A stretch of DNA of 64,000 bases from VAZQ01 sp963721005 (GCA_963721005.1 CAVRHR010000004.1:248001-312000); one strand, 5' to 3'; positions 17,390 through 28,007 are shown, counted from the stretch's first letter. Numbers and translations: made by a program. The notes: generated by a model from the sequence alone, not told the origin.

Positions 17390-17818
17390 TTATTGGGTGC
17401 CGGGCGGCAGCTCGTAGGGAGCGCCGGTTCCCGACGAGCCGAGAAACAGCTGGTGGCCGTCAGGCAGGGTCAGATCGCGGCCATTGGCGCGGTGCGATCC
17501 GTCCTTCGCCTGGTAGCCGTCGATCACGACCTCGATGCCGGGCAGCAGGGTCTCCTTGGTGAATCCCCGCCGGAACAGGACATTGGGGGTGCCGGCTTCG
17601 ATCGCCCAATTCACCATCGTACCGTCCGGTTGCTTCACGTCGACATGCAGCCAGGAATGCGGATTGATCCATTCCATCTTGGTGACGGTGCCCTTGAAAT
17701 TCACCGGCTTGTTGGCGTCGAACTCGGCCGCGAAGGCATGGTGGGCCGAGGTCGAGGACGCCCATCCGCAGAGCGTCAGACCCGTGATCGAGACCGCTAT
17801 GGCGAGCTTGGTTCGCAT
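17390..17818 (-). CDS. DUF6152 family exported protein
   Basis: 142 residues. A signal peptide with predicted cleavage after STSA leaves a mature N-terminus HHAFAAEFD. The core motif FKGTVTKMEWINPHSWLHVDV and the later IEVVIDGYQAKDGSHRANGRD look like a small beta-barrel (OB-like). The His-His start plus a third conserved His (NPHSW) suggests metal binding (inference). It is in the middle of a minus-strand operon, 44 bases after a secreted-paralog gene and 73 before the DUF6644 pair. Confidence 0.82.
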   Translation of the reverse strand: MRTKLAIAVSITGLTLCGWASSTSAHHAFAAEFDANKPVNFKGTVTKMEWINPHSWLHVDVKQPDGTMVNWAIEAGTPNVLFRRGFTKETLLPGIEVVIDGYQAKDGSHRANGRDLTLPDGHQLFLGSSGTGAPYELPPGTQ

Positions 17819-17862
17819 TCATTCCTCCCGTTGCGCCGACACCCGGATGGCGCCGATGTTGC

Positions 17863-18828
17863 CTACCGGTACCATTGATAGAAGCTGTCGCCGGGCGGCA
17901 CCTTGCGGGTGATGTCGATCGTCATCGTATCGCTTTCCCAGTGCTTGACCAGCGGCTGCTTGCGAAGGTTTCCGTACATGAATTCCTCGACGAACTCGTT
18001 GCAGCGGAACTCGATGAGCTGCATGTTCGGCTCGACCCGACGGTAGAGCGGCATGGCGATGCGCCAAGCCCGCGTGAACACATTCGGGTCCTCGATCGTC
18101 ACCTCGTACTGGATGACGTCGGGCGACATCGGCGAGAACCGCTCGACCAGGTGCAGCGCGTCGCTGTGGAAATTGCCGGCGCGGTCGAGCCAGGTCCGGT
18201 CGTTGAAATTGGTGACGTCGACCACCAGGGTGTCGCCGTCCCATTTTCCGACCGAATGGCCCATCCAGGTATCGTCGGGCGGCCCGTCGACCTTGTCCAG
18301 GTGGATGGTGCGCGCCGAGTTGGAGAATTCGTAGGCGAAGTGGATCTTGTTGGTGCTTTGCGTGATCTGGAACGGATAGGGCATGTACATGGCGCGCGGA
18401 ATGCCCGGCAGATAGCACTTGAGCTCCGGGTCGCGGTCGACCCAGTGCTCCGCGTTCGCCTTCTTGATCTGCAGGGCTTCCGGCTTGTAGGGGATTTGTC
18501 CGTCGCCCTGCACGACGCCGAGCGAACCCGGGATGGCGCCGGCGGCGCCGAGCGCAAGCACCGGCGCGGCCGGCACCCGCGCGTAGTCATATGAATAGAT
18601 GCCCGGCTGGGTGATGGCGGCGGGCAGTGCCGCATGCGCCTGCAGATCCCAGTTGGCTTCGTTGTTGGCCTGCCAGATGCCGCTGAAATTGGGCTTGCCC
18701 TCGATGCGGGCCGGGCGTGTCACTTGTGCCTGCCCGGATGTGCGGGTGACGGACATGGCGGCGACGGCGCCAACGGCCGCCGCCGCAATGGCGACCGTGA
18801 TCATCGAGCCTGAGCGGCGGTCGAGCAT
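17863..18828 (-). CDS. Secreted protein of uncharacterised family (FSGIW type), paralog 1
   Basis: 321 residues from ATG 18828, which has GGGAG 6 bases upstream. The N-terminus MLDRRSGSMITVAIAAAAVG is nearly the same as in the next gene upstream and ends in a signal or anchor around residue 30. Motifs shared by all four relatives here: an FSGIW box (NFSGIWQANNEA), KWDGDTLVVDVTNFNDRTW, LHLVERF and VTIEDPNVFTRAW. The pattern of short beta strands with many Trp/Tyr suggests a beta-sandwich or lipocalin-like fold. I know of no assigned function. Confidence 0.8.
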   Translation of the reverse strand: MLDRRSGSMITVAIAAAAVGAVAAMSVTRTSGQAQVTRPARIEGKPNFSGIWQANNEANWDLQAHAALPAAITQPGIYSYDYARVPAAPVLALGAAGAIPGSLGVVQGDGQIPYKPEALQIKKANAEHWVDRDPELKCYLPGIPRAMYMPYPFQITQSTNKIHFAYEFSNSARTIHLDKVDGPPDDTWMGHSVGKWDGDTLVVDVTNFNDRTWLDRAGNFHSDALHLVERFSPMSPDVIQYEVTIEDPNVFTRAWRIAMPLYRRVEPNMQLIEFRCNEFVEEFMYGNLRKQPLVKHWESDTMTIDITRKVPPGDSFYQWYR

Positions 18829-18900
18829 GATGGTCTCCCTGTGCAACGCTTTTGCTGGTCGTTATCTCGGACGAAAACAGGCTTCGGGTTTGGCGAAATT

Positions 18901-20091
18901 CTACTCCTGCAGCGGATCGGGCTCGGCAAATCCCGAGGCGTTGTCCCGGGTCAGCGGGTCCGGGCCGCGGCCTTCGGCGAACTCGCGGTCCTCCTGGCGC
19001 GCCGCCTTCATCATCGAGGGAAACCCGATATCGCCTTCGACGCAGCGCGGCTCGTAATAGATCCTGTTCTCCGCCTCGTTCTGCTTGCTGAACTCCTGCT
19101 TGACGGTCCAGGGCCGGGTCCACACGGTCGGGTCCTCGATGGTGGCGGCGTAGTCCAACGTGGTCGGCGAGGTCCGGGCCCAGCGCTCGATCAGGTGCAG
19201 GTTCTCGCGCGAGCCCCGGTAATCGGTCTTCGGGCTGAAATTGGTCACGTCGATCACCAGCGTGTCGCCCTCCCAGCGGCCGCGCGAGTCGCCGAACCAC
19301 TGGCGGATGCCGGCCGGCAGGTGCGGGCTTCCGTTCATCACGATGCTGCGTTGCCAGCCCTGGCCCTGACCCACGTCATAGGCGATGGCGATGCCGCCCG
19401 GCGTCTGCACGATCCGGCGGAAGCTGCCGCCGCCGTTGCCGGCGCCGAACTCGGGCAGCCCGATGGTCAGGCAGCGGTCCGCCAGCGCGCCGTCCTCCGG
19501 ATCGTTGTGGCGGTTCATGCGCGCGGTGTTGTAGCGGGGCGGACGCTCGTCGCGCCGCGCCACCGCCGGGGTCGGATCGTACTTGCCGCCCGCGCAGCCG
19601 GGCAGCTGGGTCTTGCAGGTTTGCGTCGCCCGCATCAGCGCCATGCGGAAGTCCCGGTCAGTGGCCGAAATCTTCTGCGCCTCCGGCGTCGTCGTCGGAA
19701 TCCGACCGTCGGGCGGATCGACGATCAGCGAGGTGCGCCTGCCGGTGCGTTTGAGCGCCCCGAACACGTTGTTGTAGGCGCCGGAGACGTCGCGCTCACT
19801 GCCCTTCTCGCCGCGGTTGTCGCGGCCGCGCAGGGTGGAGCGCTCCCGGTCGAATGCGGCGCGCTGGGCATCGGTGAAGAATTCCTGGTTGGCATATTTG
19901 GACGAGCGCTGGAACGGCGTATCGGTCTCGACCGTCCAGATGCCTTGCAGATCGGGCTCGCCCCAGGGGGTCTTCAGCGATGCGGAGGCCGGCGCCTGTG
20001 CCGAGGTCCGGGTGACGGTCACCGAGACGACGCCGACGGCGGCCACCGCGAGAGCGACCGTTATCATCGAGCCTGTACGGCGGTCGAGCAT
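18901..20091 (-). CDS. Secreted protein of the same family, paralog 2
   Basis: 396 residues from ATG 20091, which has AGGAGG 5 bases upstream. Signal or anchor MITVALAVAAVGVVSVTV, cleavage near SAQA. Shared blocks: DLQGIWTVETDTPFQR, RRTSLIVDPPDGRIP, FRRIVQTPGGIAIAYDVGQG, MNGSPHLPAGIRQWFGDSRG, RWEGDTLVIDVTNFSPKT and IEDPTVWTRPWTV. Four cysteines (TCKTQLPGC, DRCLT, PRCVEG) could form disulfides. It is clearly a tandem duplicate of paralog 3, 25 bases upstream. Function unknown. Confidence 0.82.
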   Translation of the reverse strand: MLDRRTGSMITVALAVAAVGVVSVTVTRTSAQAPASASLKTPWGEPDLQGIWTVETDTPFQRSSKYANQEFFTDAQRAAFDRERSTLRGRDNRGEKGSERDVSGAYNNVFGALKRTGRRTSLIVDPPDGRIPTTTPEAQKISATDRDFRMALMRATQTCKTQLPGCAGGKYDPTPAVARRDERPPRYNTARMNRHNDPEDGALADRCLTIGLPEFGAGNGGGSFRRIVQTPGGIAIAYDVGQGQGWQRSIVMNGSPHLPAGIRQWFGDSRGRWEGDTLVIDVTNFSPKTDYRGSRENLHLIERWARTSPTTLDYAATIEDPTVWTRPWTVKQEFSKQNEAENRIYYEPRCVEGDIGFPSMMKAARQEDREFAEGRGPDPLTRDNASGFAEPDPLQE

Positions 20092-20116
20092 GAGGGCCTC
20101 CTTTTGCCTTTTCGCG

Positions 20117-21289
20117 CTACTGCAACGGATCCTGCTCAACGCCCACGAAATCGGTGGCGTTGTCCTTGGTGGCTGGATGCGGACCCCGGCCCTGTGCAAA
20201 GGCGAGGTCTTCGATGCGCGCCGCCAGCAGCATCGCCGGGAAGGCGTAGTTTCCCTCGACGCAGCGGGGCTCGTAATAAATCCGGTTGTCCTGCTCGCTC
20301 TGCCGGGCGAACTCCTGGCGCACCGTCCAGGGCCGGCTCCACACGGTCGGATCCTCGATGGTGGCGGAGTATTCGAGCGTGCCCGGCCCGCTGCGCGTCC
20401 AGCGCTCGACGACGTGCAGATTCTCGCGCGAGCCCTGGACATCGGTCTTCGGGCTGAAATTGGTCACGTCGATCACCAGCGTTTCGCCCTCCCAACGGCC
20501 GCGGGAATCGCCGTACCATTGGCGGATGCCGGCCGGCAAATGCGGGCTGCCGTTCATGACGATGTTGCGCTGCCAGCCTTGCCCCTGACCGACGTCATAG
20601 AACATCGCGATGCCGCCCGGTGTCTGCACGATGCGGCGGAAGCTGCCCCCATAGGCGGTACCAAACTCGGGCAGCCCGCCGGTCAGGCAGCGGTCCCCCA
20701 GCGCTCCGTCCTCCGGCCCGTCATGGCGATTGATGCGCCCGGTGTTGTAGCGCGGCGGCAGCTCCGCGCGCCGCACTGAGGGCGTCGGATCGTATGTGCC
20801 GCCGCTGCACGCCACCGACTTGGCCCGACAGGTTTGCGTCGATTGCAACAGGGCGAGCCGAAAATCCCGGTCGGCGGCCGCGACCTTCTCGGCCTGCGGG
20901 GTCAGCGGCGGCAGCCGGCCATTGAGCGGATCCGCGATCAACGACGTGCGGGTGCCGGTGCGCTTCTGGGACATGAACACCGCGTTGTAGGCGCCGGCGA
21001 CGTCGAGCTCGGTGCCGCGCTCCACGCGCCGGTCGCGGCGCAGCATCGCCGCGCGCTCCTGGTCCAGCTCGCGCCTCTGCGCCTCGGTGTAGATCTCCTG
21101 GCCCGCATATTTGGCGGGACGCTGCAGCGGCGTATCGGATTCGTCGGTCCAGATACCCTGCAGGTCCGGCTCGCCCCAGGACGTATGCGGCGCCGGCGCC
21201 GCCGGAGATTTCACGGCGGCCGCAAGCGTGGCTACGAGCATCGCGACGATCAGCGATGCTCCGATAGACCGCACAAGTCGAATGCGCAT
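20117..21289 (-). CDS. Secreted protein of the same family, paralog 3 (first gene of operon)
   Basis: 390 residues. Its signal peptide (SIGASLIVAMLVATLAAAVK) differs from the other two, but the body matches paralog 2 block by block: DLQGIWTDESDTPLQRPAKY, RTSLIADPLNGRLPPLTP, FRRIVQTPGGIAMFYDVGQG, RWEGETLVIDVTNFSPKT, IEDPTVWSRPWTV and YYEPRCVEGNYAFP. First gene of a six-gene minus-strand run to 16274. The promoter must lie in the 208-base gap shared with the divergent cNMP-binding gene. Confidence 0.82.
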   Translation of the reverse strand: MRIRLVRSIGASLIVAMLVATLAAAVKSPAAPAPHTSWGEPDLQGIWTDESDTPLQRPAKYAGQEIYTEAQRRELDQERAAMLRRDRRVERGTELDVAGAYNAVFMSQKRTGTRTSLIADPLNGRLPPLTPQAEKVAAADRDFRLALLQSTQTCRAKSVACSGGTYDPTPSVRRAELPPRYNTGRINRHDGPEDGALGDRCLTGGLPEFGTAYGGSFRRIVQTPGGIAMFYDVGQGQGWQRNIVMNGSPHLPAGIRQWYGDSRGRWEGETLVIDVTNFSPKTDVQGSRENLHVVERWTRSGPGTLEYSATIEDPTVWSRPWTVRQEFARQSEQDNRIYYEPRCVEGNYAFPAMLLAARIEDLAFAQGRGPHPATKDNATDFVGVEQDPLQ

Positions 21290-21497
21290 CTGAAAGCCTC
21301 CCGCTGCCCGGCGCTGGACGGAGGAACCTGTTCTCGATGGCCGCTAATCGACCAATTATCATCAAGGACAGGGTCACTGTCCAGCGGATCAAATCGCGAG
21401 CCAAGGCGTCGTCGGCTCCGGCATGGCGCGCAGGCTGCCTTGGCCCCGGATATGCTGTGACCGACGCAGTGGTGCTGGAAACAGAGAGGTCACCCCG

Positions 21498-22121
21498 ATG
21501 CAGCCTGAGCTCGCGGAATTGATCGGCATCGCGGCGGCGGCCGCGAGCCTCTATGCGGCGCAATCGAAGACCATCATCCCGCTGCGCGCGGCAGCGATCG
21601 CGGCCAACATCTTCGCCATGATCTACAGCTTCCTGCACGGTACCCATCCGACCTTCATGCTCAATGCGGTCCTGCTGCCGCTCAATGCCTGGCGGCTGCG
21701 CGCGATGGTGAGCCTGATCCGCGACACCGGCCTCGCCGCCGCGGGCGATATGAACGTCGCCTGGCTGCTGCCCTACACGCGTCCGAAGAATTTCAAGGCC
21801 GGCTCCATTCTCATGGAGCGCGGCGAATATGCGACCGCGGCTTTCTATCTCGTCGCCGGCGAGGTCGAGGTGGTGGAGAACGACCAGACTTTCGGCAAGG
21901 GCACCCTGTTGGGGGAGATCGGCCTGTTCACGCCGGACGGCCGGCGCACCAAGACGGTGCGCTGCAAGACCGACGTCCAGACGGCGGTGATCGACTATGA
22001 CCGCTTCAAGGAGCTCTATTTTCAGAATCCGCAATTCGGATTCCGCCTGCTCCACCTGATCGTCGCGCGCTTGCAAGACAATAAAGAGTTGGCCCGGTCC
22101 GGCGCGATCGCAAAGACATAG
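21498..22121 (+). CDS. Membrane-anchored cyclic-nucleotide-binding-domain protein (Popeye-like)
   Basis: 207 residues from ATG 21498. Two to three N-terminal hydrophobic segments (about 5-22, 27-45, 52-66) contain PLRAAAIAANIFAMIYSFLHG. A Crp-type cNMP-binding beta-roll (about 95-170) follows, with ILMERGEYATAAFYLVAGEV and KGTLLGEIGLFTPDGRRTKT, which holds the phosphate-binding GEIG. No DNA-binding helix-turn-helix follows, so this is not a Crp regulator. The layout resembles Popeye-domain proteins. It is divergent from the secreted-paralog operon and could sense cAMP/cGMP at the membrane (inference). Confidence 0.8.
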   Translation: MQPELAELIGIAAAAASLYAAQSKTIIPLRAAAIAANIFAMIYSFLHGTHPTFMLNAVLLPLNAWRLRAMVSLIRDTGLAAAGDMNVAWLLPYTRPKNFKAGSILMERGEYATAAFYLVAGEVEVVENDQTFGKGTLLGEIGLFTPDGRRTKTVRCKTDVQTAVIDYDRFKELYFQNPQFGFRLLHLIVARLQDNKELARSGAIAKT

Positions 22122-22239
22122 GCAGCCGGCCATCGCCGCCGCGGATGAGAAGAAGGGGCCGCGCTGATCAAGGGCGACCCCGTTTGTGCAGGTTCAGTCA
22201 CAGGCACTGGCTAGCGGGCTCAGCAACGCGCTCGCGCGG

Positions 22240-23103
22240 TCACTTCCGCGATTGCTTGAAAAATCTGAGATCCGGCGGCGGCTGGTCCTTGCGGGTGGGC
22301 AACAGGGTGCCGCCGGCGCCCTTGAAATAGATCTGCCCGCCGATATCGACCAGCGAGCTGATCTCCGGACAGCTCTGCTCGGTCCAGATCGGAAATTTGG
22401 CGGGGCTGCGCCGGTAGGTTTTCAGCACCGTCCAGGGCCGCGTGAAGGCGTGATCCATCAAGGTGATCTCGTCGTGCAGCAGCTTGGGGTCGGTCTGGTC
22501 GAAGAAGAAGCGCTCCTTGACGATCGACTGATTGTCGACATGGGTGGGCATGCCGGCCGGGTCCAGCGCGCGGGGACCTTTGAAGGCGCGGGTCTCCGCC
22601 TCGAGCACGTCGAAACGGCCGGTGCCGCCGCTGTCGATCCAGCGGCCGATCGAATAGCCCTGATAGGTCGGCTCGACCTCCGCCGGCCAGTCGCGCCCGT
22701 CGGTAAAGATGCGGCGCTTGATCTCGCTGTTGTGGTTGAGCAGCACATACGTGGTCTCCGGCAGCACCACGATCTCCATCTCGCCGTAGACGTTCATGGA
22801 TGTCGGCATGCCGGCCGGCATGCAGCGTATGCCGGAGGGCCAGTTGCCCTGGCCGCCGCCCGCCTGATCGGCGAGGCTCGCCTCCAATATGGCCTGATAT
22901 TCCGGCGTGAGCGGGGCCTGCTGGCCGCGGCCCCAGGGCCTGGTCGGGTCGAACGCCGATTGACCATCGACACCGGGCGGCCGTACTGCGCGCCACTGGC
23001 CGGAAAAGTCCGGATAGGTCGCGTCGTCGAAGGCCTGCGCCGCCACTGTGCAGATCAGCAGCGCGGCAAGCGCAAGCGTGCCGATCGCGCCTCGGAACCG
23101 CAT
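22240..23103 (-). CDS. Secreted protein of the FSG(I/Q)W family, paralog 4
   Basis: 287 residues: a signal peptide (ALAALLICTVAAQA, then FDD), then PDFSGQWRAVRPPGVDG, IRCMPAGMPTSMNVYG, IGRWIDSGGTGRFDVLEAET, ITLMDHAFTRPWTVLKTYRR and SCPEISS. It is shorter and more divergent than the three operon copies but has the same opening box, the GRW/strand block and TRPWTV. Stands alone, convergent with the cNMP-binding gene and divergent from asnS. Function unknown. Confidence 0.78.
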   Translation of the reverse strand: MRFRGAIGTLALAALLICTVAAQAFDDATYPDFSGQWRAVRPPGVDGQSAFDPTRPWGRGQQAPLTPEYQAILEASLADQAGGGQGNWPSGIRCMPAGMPTSMNVYGEMEIVVLPETTYVLLNHNSEIKRRIFTDGRDWPAEVEPTYQGYSIGRWIDSGGTGRFDVLEAETRAFKGPRALDPAGMPTHVDNQSIVKERFFFDQTDPKLLHDEITLMDHAFTRPWTVLKTYRRSPAKFPIWTEQSCPEISSLVDIGGQIYFKGAGGTLLPTRKDQPPPDLRFFKQSRK

Positions 23104-23271
23104 GGCTGATCTCCCTGTCGCGAAGCGCTTGCGCGGAAACGGGCAGAGGAGCGAAAACTACAATATTTACCCGCGTGGGCGAAAGAGCGGTCGCGCGGTG
23201 ACGCGCACAGGTTTGCGCCCAATCGTGGGCAGCACTGGACAAGGCCGCTTCACCCGAGTCACTCTCGATCG

Positions 23272-24678
<1,407 letters not shown>

Positions 24679-24688
24679 GGCGCGCCCG

Positions 24689-25591
24689 CTATCCGGTCCG
24701 ACCCGCCGTGAGGCTCGCCGCCTTGACGCGCAACGCTGTGCGGCCGGCGCTCGCCGCGACCGCAAAGGCCCCAAACGCGAACATGAGCCCGAGCCCGAGC
24801 ACCTGCCATGCGGCCGGAATGCCGATCTCAAGCATCGCGGGATTGAAATTGTTGTAGAGCGTCGCCATCGGATCGTAGCCGCGGCGGCTCCATAGGAAGC
24901 CGGCTTCGAGCAGCGCCGTGAACAGCGACGATGCCACGGCGAGGAGCGCCAGCGCGCGCGCATCGGCGCCCAGCCGGTAGCGCGCCAGCACCCGCCAGGC
25001 CATCAGCCAGACGAATATCCCGCTCAGCAGGTATTGCTCCGGGTAGGTGCCGCGCGCCAGCGCGACATGCAGGATCGCCAGGCCGGATATCACGTAATTG
25101 GTGTTGTGCAGCCGCTGCCAGTTTCGCGTTCCCATCCGGCGGATGGCGGCGTCGAGCGAGGTCGCGCCCAGCACGATCAGGCCGATGGTCGAAAGCGTGG
25201 CGACGACCAGCGTCAAACGCGTGAAGGTCTCGTTGGCGATGTTGGCGAAGTTCCAGGACCGCAAGCCGAAATAAAGCACCGTATGGACGACCGTATAGAC
25301 CAGCGCCGTCACGCCGATCATGCGGCGCACGTCGACCAGGGCGGGCCAGCGCAAGATCGCTAGCGCCGGCGTCACCGCCAGGGCCATGAGCAGGATCACG
25401 GTCGCCCACACCCCCGACCAATAGGTCATGTTGCCGAACGCGATCGGCAGATAGCCGTATTCCCGGGTGGCGAACTGATAGGCGAAGCGGATCGCCGGCA
25501 GCAGCACGAGCGCGAAGGCCCCGGCCTTGAGCCAGGAGAAATTGCGTTGCCGGTCCTGCCACGGCCAGATCAGCTGCACGGCGCCCCTCAT
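24689..25591 (-). CDS. Ferric-reductase-like / MsrQ-type heme membrane protein
   Basis: 300 residues from ATG 25591 (upstream in-frame ATG 25651 also possible). About eight hydrophobic spans. A ferric-reductase-like transmembrane domain is indicated by ALVYTVVHTVLYF and HNTNYVISGLAILHVALARG, with candidate heme His residues in the four-helix core. Best guess is a quinol-oxidising b-type heme subunit similar to MsrQ (YedZ). No MsrP catalytic partner is adjacent, and the C-terminal three spans go beyond E. coli MsrQ, so another electron acceptor is possible. Confidence 0.75.
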   Translation of the reverse strand: MRGAVQLIWPWQDRQRNFSWLKAGAFALVLLPAIRFAYQFATREYGYLPIAFGNMTYWSGVWATVILLMALAVTPALAILRWPALVDVRRMIGVTALVYTVVHTVLYFGLRSWNFANIANETFTRLTLVVATLSTIGLIVLGATSLDAAIRRMGTRNWQRLHNTNYVISGLAILHVALARGTYPEQYLLSGIFVWLMAWRVLARYRLGADARALALLAVASSLFTALLEAGFLWSRRGYDPMATLYNNFNPAMLEIGIPAAWQVLGLGLMFAFGAFAVAASAGRTALRVKAASLTAGRTG

Positions 25592-25854
25592 TTCCACAGG
25601 CCCTGACGCGCAGCTTATTGCAGGCGGCCGGCGCAATCCAGGTATGCGCAAACGGATTGTGACCGAGTCTCAGGGCGCCCTGGGGGCTCGGCTTTGACGG
25701 AGGTAGCGGGATGGCACCTGGCGTCGCCGGGGCAACCATGCGCGGCGGCCAAGCCTCTCCTTCCTTTCACGGCATTTGGTTGGTCACCGAACTGACAATC
25801 GCTTGTCATGTGTCGATGCGCATCGTGCCGGGCCCTATCATGGAGGAGGCTTGA

Positions 25855-27529
25855 ATGAAGACGTCGACGTGGAGATTGATGACGACCGCATCCGCCGCAT
25901 TGCTCTCTGGCCAGGTTTTCCTATCTGCGACGACGCGGGCCGACGACGGGCCGCCTCGACACCGCGACGATGATCGCATTCGGAATGTATTGCTGCTGAG
26001 CATCGACGGCTTCCACTCGATCGACCTCGCGACCTGCGTGGCAGCCCGCACCTGCCCGAACCTCGCCAGGCTCGCCGATCACGGAACCACCTATACCAAC
26101 GCCGAGACCACGAAGCCGTCCGAACTCCTTTCCCGGTCTGTTGGCTCAACTCACGGGCGGCACCTCCAAATCGACCGGCGTCTTCTACGACGACAGCTAC
26201 GACCGCAAGCTGTTTGCACCGGCCGGCAATCCACCGGCGCCCTGCGTGAGCGGCCCCGGCGCAGAAACCAATCTCGCGGAAAATCTCGACAAGAATCAGC
26301 ATTCGATCGATGGCGGCGTGCCGGCCAGCCTGACCGAACTCAACAGTGCGGTCGCGATCGATCCCAACCATCTGCCGGGGCAGCTGGTTCACGGCGTCTG
26401 CAAGCCGGTGTGGCCGCATGATTTCGTGCGCACCAACACGATCTTCGGCGTCCTCAAGCAGCATCATATGCGCACCGCATGGTCCGACAAGCACGCCGCC
26501 TACGACCTCATCAACGGCAACGACCCGGATAGCCAGCCGACCAATGCGCCGGGCACCAATGTCGACGAATTCTTCGCGCCCGAGATCAATTCGGATCTGA
26601 GCGCCGCCAATGTCCACCAGATCGCCGCGCTCGGCCTGCACTCGACGGCACCCGATCCAGTCACCGATCCGACCTGTCCGGGTCCCAGCTGCGGCAGCGA
26701 CTTCACCTCCTCGATCGATGGCGTCGAGTTCTATGATGGCATCAAGGTCCAAGCGACCGTCAACCAGATCTACGGCTTCGATCATACCGGCATGCGCGAG
26801 CTCGGCACGCCCAGGGTCTTCGGCATGAACTTCCAGTCGGTCAGCGTCGGTCAGAAGCTCAAGAACGCGGGCTATGCGGATGCAGCCGGCACCCCGAGCC
26901 CCAACCTGCTCAATGCCATAGAATTTGTCGACCGCTCGATCGGCCTCATGCTCAACACGCTACACAACGCCGGGCTCGCGGAGAGCACGCTGGTGATCGT
27001 CAGCGCCAAGCACGGGCAATCGCCGATCGATCGCACCAAGCGGGTTGCGCTCGACGACGCCGCGGTCATCGCCGCGCCGATCGGCCCCAACTTCGCCTTC
27101 GACATCGCCGATGACGGGGTTCTGATCTGGCTGAAGGACAACAGCGGACACAAGACCGCGGATGCGGTTGCGGCGCTGCAGAGCTTCAGCGGCGACACCG
27201 GCATCGCCCGGTTCCTGTTCGGTCCAGCGCTGGCTGCGCTCTATCAGGATCCGGCCCACGATTCGCGCCCGCCCGACATCATCGGCATCACCCGGGTCGG
27301 CGTCATCTATACGGGCGGATCGAAGATTGCCGAGCATGGCGGTTTCAACGAGCAGGACGTCCACGTCGCGCTGGTGGTGTCGCATCCCGACTTCGACAAG
27401 GATGTGGTCACCGCCAACGTGGCGACCGCCCAGATCGCGCCGACGATTCTAAAGGTCCTCGGCATCGCACCGGAAGAGCTCGAGGCGGTGCGCCTCGAGC
27501 ACACCAAGGTGCTGCCGGGCCTCGAATGA
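25855..27529 (+). pseudogene. Secreted alkaline-phosphatase-superfamily phosphodiesterase, frameshifted
   Basis: One extra A at 26123-26124 splits the gene. Without it, 557 residues result. ATG 25855 follows GGAGG at 5 bases. Signal peptide to about residue 30, then the first metal Asp in VLLLSIDGFHSIDL, a predicted nucleophile loop that reads TKPSDSFPGLLAQLTGG after correction, and later metal motifs VSAKHGQSPID and AEHGGFNEQDVHVALVVSH. This matches the NPP/phosphodiesterase branch. The frame is otherwise fully open and well formed, so the break is recent or a sequencing error. Substrate unknown. Confidence 0.8.
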
Positions 27530-27568
27530 TGCGGGCTTGCGGCCCTGCGGTGGGTCGAGGCTGATGTT

Positions 27569-27973
27569 TCAATCTCCGACCGGACCCTTGAGCTCTACGC
27601 CGTTGCCTTCGGGGTCGGTCAGATAGATCGAGGGGCCCCGGCCTTCCGCGCCGTAGCGGGAGGCCTGCGGGCCGCAGCTCGCTCCGTGCGCCGTGAGATG
27701 ACGCGCGATCGCGGCCGCGTCGAACGGAGCGATGCGCAGGCACAGATGATCGAGATTGGCGCCGCCGCTGCGCGAGCTGCCGCCGGCGGGGCCGGCCGCG
27801 TCGGCCGGCACGATATCGATGAGCGCATTGCCGGCGCGCAGCTGGGTGAGCGTGCCCTGACGCTGCTCCAGGCTGCAGCCCAGCACCTCGATATAGAAAC
27901 GCTCCAGCGCGGCCGGATCGGTGGCGCGCAGCACCACGTGATCGATGCCGCGAATCGCGAACGGAACCGGCAT
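27569..27973 (-). CDS. VOC-family (glyoxalase/dioxygenase fold) protein
   Basis: 134 residues, one VOC domain in two beta-alpha-beta-beta-beta halves. First metal ligand His in IRGIDHVVLRATDP, then LDHLCLRIAPFD and a final Glu in DPEGNGVELKGPVGD. This is the pattern of a single-domain metal-dependent enzyme of the glyoxalase/bleomycin-resistance/extradiol group. Reaction unknown. Convergent with the phosphodiesterase gene and 35 bases downstream of the HIT-family gene in the same direction. Confidence 0.88.
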   Translation of the reverse strand: MPVPFAIRGIDHVVLRATDPAALERFYIEVLGCSLEQRQGTLTQLRAGNALIDIVPADAAGPAGGSSRSGGANLDHLCLRIAPFDAAAIARHLTAHGASCGPQASRYGAEGRGPSIYLTDPEGNGVELKGPVGD

Positions 27974-28007
27974 GGTGCAGCTCCCTGGCTGATCGTTTTC
28001 CCGCAGC

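Noticed and set aside
21498..22121. Crp/Fnr transcription factor
   Set aside because: The cNMP domain is not followed by a helix-turn-helix, and the protein begins with membrane segments.
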